Origin: JBBQVS01 sp964250765
Lineage (GTDB): Bacteria; Chloroflexota; Ktedonobacteria; Ktedonobacterales; Ktedonobacteraceae
NCBI GenBank assembly: GCA_964250765.1
Contig: CAXUHF010000001.1
Span: 113,531-177,530 of the forward strand
Reading direction: 5' to 3'
DNA length: 64,000 nucleotides
A model generated the notes under the pieces. The model searched no databases, was not told where the DNA came from, and saw only the letters and a list, made by a program, of their open reading frames with translations. Every line of letters starts with the position of its first letter. The stretch's first letter is position 1. Made by a program: the position numbers and the translations under genes. Shown here one piece after another: positions 62,288 through 64,000 of this stretch.

Positions 62288-63861
62288 TCTCTCACCTCTG
62301 CGTCAGCAAGAAGAGGGACAGGAACGTGTCCCTCTTCATGATTTTCTTTCCCGTTCGGGGCAGGACAAGACGCAACTATTCGTGTTCCTTCCCCCTTCCT
62401 GCTCTCTATACGTAGCGTCCCTTCAAACGCCTCAAGACGTTCGTGCATGGACCGCAAGCCGACGCCATTTCTCTCCACGAGTGCCGAGTCGTCTGGGTCG
62501 AAGCCACAACCATTGTCCTCAAGGATGAGCGTTACCCGCTCGTGTGTACAGGAGAGGTCGAGGGTCACGGCTGTAGCATGACTATGACGCGCAACATTTG
62601 AGAGGGCCTCTTGAGTAATACGAAGCAATGCCTCTTCCATAAGAGGTGGCAAGGCACACCCGTCAATGTGGTGTTGCACGGGAATTTGTTGCTGCCGACT
62701 CCACGTTGTCACATACTCCTGGAGTGCTGTCGCAAGACCTTTTTCGCTCAGGACGGACGGGTGTGACGAGTGAAGAAGCGCGGTTAACTCCTGTTGCACT
62801 TGATAGGCTAATGCCTCAGCATGCTGGAGGTGAGTACGTGCCGCCTCTGGCTGCGTCCCTATCAGGGTCCGTGCCGTGCTCACTTGCATCGTGAGCGCGA
62901 ATGCCTGTTGTTTCACACCATCGTGCAGATCACGGAAGATGCGAGCACGCTCGGCAAGCCGTGTATTCTGCTCAAGAAGCACCTGTCGCTGCTCTATGCT
63001 CTCCATCAGTTGCTTCGCCAGAAGGTTGAACCGCAACTCTAACACTCCTGTCTCATCCTCGCTCATAACCTGAATATGCTGTTGGTAGTGCCCTGCTGCT
63101 ACTTGTGTGGTCGCATCGAGCAGACGTTGCATGCGATCAAGAAGTCCACGTGAGGTCATGAAGCTGAGCCCAGCACCGAGAGGGATGGTGATGAGCAAGA
63201 GAAGGAGAGCGGCGGGAAGAAAACTACCCACGAAATTCGTGAAGAAGGAACTGGTCGAAACGTCAGGGGGGAGTTGGACATAGACCGCTCCAATCACGTG
63301 TCGCCTCTGGTTAAAGACAGGCACGCAAGCCTGACCGAGGCGACCTGTTGCCGTCCCGACGATCAACGTCTCTGCCTCGCCTTTGAGTGCGTGCATGACG
63401 AGTGAATATCGCGAAGAGAGGAGTGTAACAGCCAAAACGTGAATTGGATACGCATGCGGATTGGAACTAGCAAGGACAGATCCATCAGGAGCAAGAAGCA
63501 GAGCGAACGCGACGAGGTGTGAATCCGGATACGGGAAAGCGAGAGAAGGAACACGGTTCGTCACGTCAGGAGTATTCGTCCCTTCGTCCGTTGGGAGAAG
63601 AGGAGCAGGTGCATTGGGTGCAAAGGTGATCTGTGGATCGAGCGACGACCCTATGCCAATATGAGTGCCTGCGCGTTGGGCATACGCGTCTGCGATGCGT
63701 TGCGCGTTGCCTAATTCCGTCGTGTCAAGGAGTGGTGAAAAGACGACGACGAAAAACACAATGGACGCACACAGTATTTCTACCAGTAGCACCGCCGCAA
63801 TAGACACACATGTAGACGAGAACATTATTCGTATTCGTATTGTGGACTTCCATCGAGTCAT
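62284..63861 (-). CDS. NarX/DesK-type sensor histidine kinase (HisKA_3)
   Basis: The product has about 525 residues, with two membrane helices (near residues 10-45 and 200-225) around a ~150-residue extracytoplasmic domain. A HAMP (LLDATTQVAAGHYQQHIQV) follows, then the dimerisation H-box FRDLHDGVKQQAFAL and an ATP domain with ALSNVARHSHA and LEDNGCGFDP. The class signals to LuxR-type regulators such as the adjacent 61616 gene. ATG 63861 has AAGGAGG 11 bases upstream; GTG 63870 is too close. The 139 bases to the window end show no gene. Confidence 0.9.
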   Translation of the reverse strand: MTRWKSTIRIRIMFSSTCVSIAAVLLVEILCASIVFFVVVFSPLLDTTELGNAQRIADAYAQRAGTHIGIGSSLDPQITFAPNAPAPLLPTDEGTNTPDVTNRVPSLAFPYPDSHLVAFALLLAPDGSVLASSNPHAYPIHVLAVTLLSSRYSLVMHALKGEAETLIVGTATGRLGQACVPVFNQRRHVIGAVYVQLPPDVSTSSFFTNFVGSFLPAALLLLLITIPLGAGLSFMTSRGLLDRMQRLLDATTQVAAGHYQQHIQVMSEDETGVLELRFNLLAKQLMESIEQRQVLLEQNTRLAERARIFRDLHDGVKQQAFALTMQVSTARTLIGTQPEAARTHLQHAEALAYQVQQELTALLHSSHPSVLSEKGLATALQEYVTTWSRQQQIPVQHHIDGCALPPLMEEALLRITQEALSNVARHSHATAVTLDLSCTHERVTLILEDNGCGFDPDDSALVERNGVGLRSMHERLEAFEGTLRIESRKGEGTRIVASCPAPNGKENHEEGHVPVPLLADAEVRE

Positions 63862-64000
63862 CGTCGTCACATCCTCCTTTGAGAAATGTATCTCACCTCA
63901 TCGTATCATACATCCTTCAACCAGGAAAGGTGCTCTACTACAGTAGCAGGGCTTTCCAATTCTAATAAACACAGCAGTGACCTGTGAGGACCAAATCAAG

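Noticed and set aside
1..64000. CRISPR arrays, rRNA genes and replication origins
   Set aside because: No spaced short repeat arrays, rRNA signature or DnaA-box cluster was seen.

Overview
The window looks like a chromosomal segment of a Ktedonobacteria-like member of the Chloroflexota. This is inferred from a kinase-like/Rieske fusion protein, many small lipoproteins, a C-H-C type CsoR, moderate GC and TIR/group II intron style mobile DNA. No rRNA or ribosomal protein gene is present to confirm it. A 10-N assembly gap lies at 23817-23826.

Left part (1-36 kb): copper, respiration and sulfur. A CsoR-type regulator (4327) is preceded by a 19-bp palindromic operator. Near-copies of that operator occur five more times: before copZ, before a complex-I-like operon, before a flavin monooxygenase, before copA and before a GNAT acetyltransferase. 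The complex-I-like operon (6448-15785) encodes all seven membrane subunits (A, H, J, K, L, M, N) and one fused NuoB/NuoD-like protein that has lost its Fe-S cysteines. It has no NuoC, E, F, G or I. Its NuoJ carries two heavy-metal-binding modules and a Met/His-rich loop. Nearby are a blue-copper lipoprotein broken by a stop codon, a multicopper oxidase, a DUF305 lipoprotein and a pseudokinase-Rieske fusion. A sulfur block (ArsR regulator, rhodanese, persulfide-dioxygenase-like MBL/rhodanese fusion, TauE/SafE exporter) lies between the complex-I-like operon and copA. A TetR-controlled methyltransferase/membrane operon and a BlaI/M56 pair follow.

Middle (36-54 kb): a two-gene HNH plus HNH-STAND-like ATPase block that could be a defence system, a canonical Lgt, a glycosidase-like secreted protein, and a two-component system destroyed by a transposon. 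The transposon (46147-52631) has 195-bp perfect terminal inverted repeats and an 8-bp target duplication (TCAGAGAA). It carries a frameshifted DDE transposase whose fifth codon is followed by a complete group II intron with its reverse transcriptase, plus three cargo genes including an NAD(P)-binding reductase. It splits an OmpR-family response regulator into 52632-53034 and 45864-46146. The adjacent histidine kinase has an in-frame TAG just before its H-box.

Right part (53-64 kb): a CaCA-type antiporter and a CDF transporter, two tandem nucleotidyltransferase-fold proteins, and then a graveyard of mobile DNA. That graveyard holds the 3' half of a tRNA-Gly (possible attachment site), a truncated transposase, two dead tyrosine recombinases, an IS3 fragment fused to a flavoprotein fragment, and a GNAT fragment. 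An intact NarL/DesK-type two-component pair closes the window.

Overall, the left part reads as one copper-responsive respiratory and detoxification neighbourhood. The right part is a decaying integration hot spot, where several genes are broken by single stops, frameshifts or insertions.
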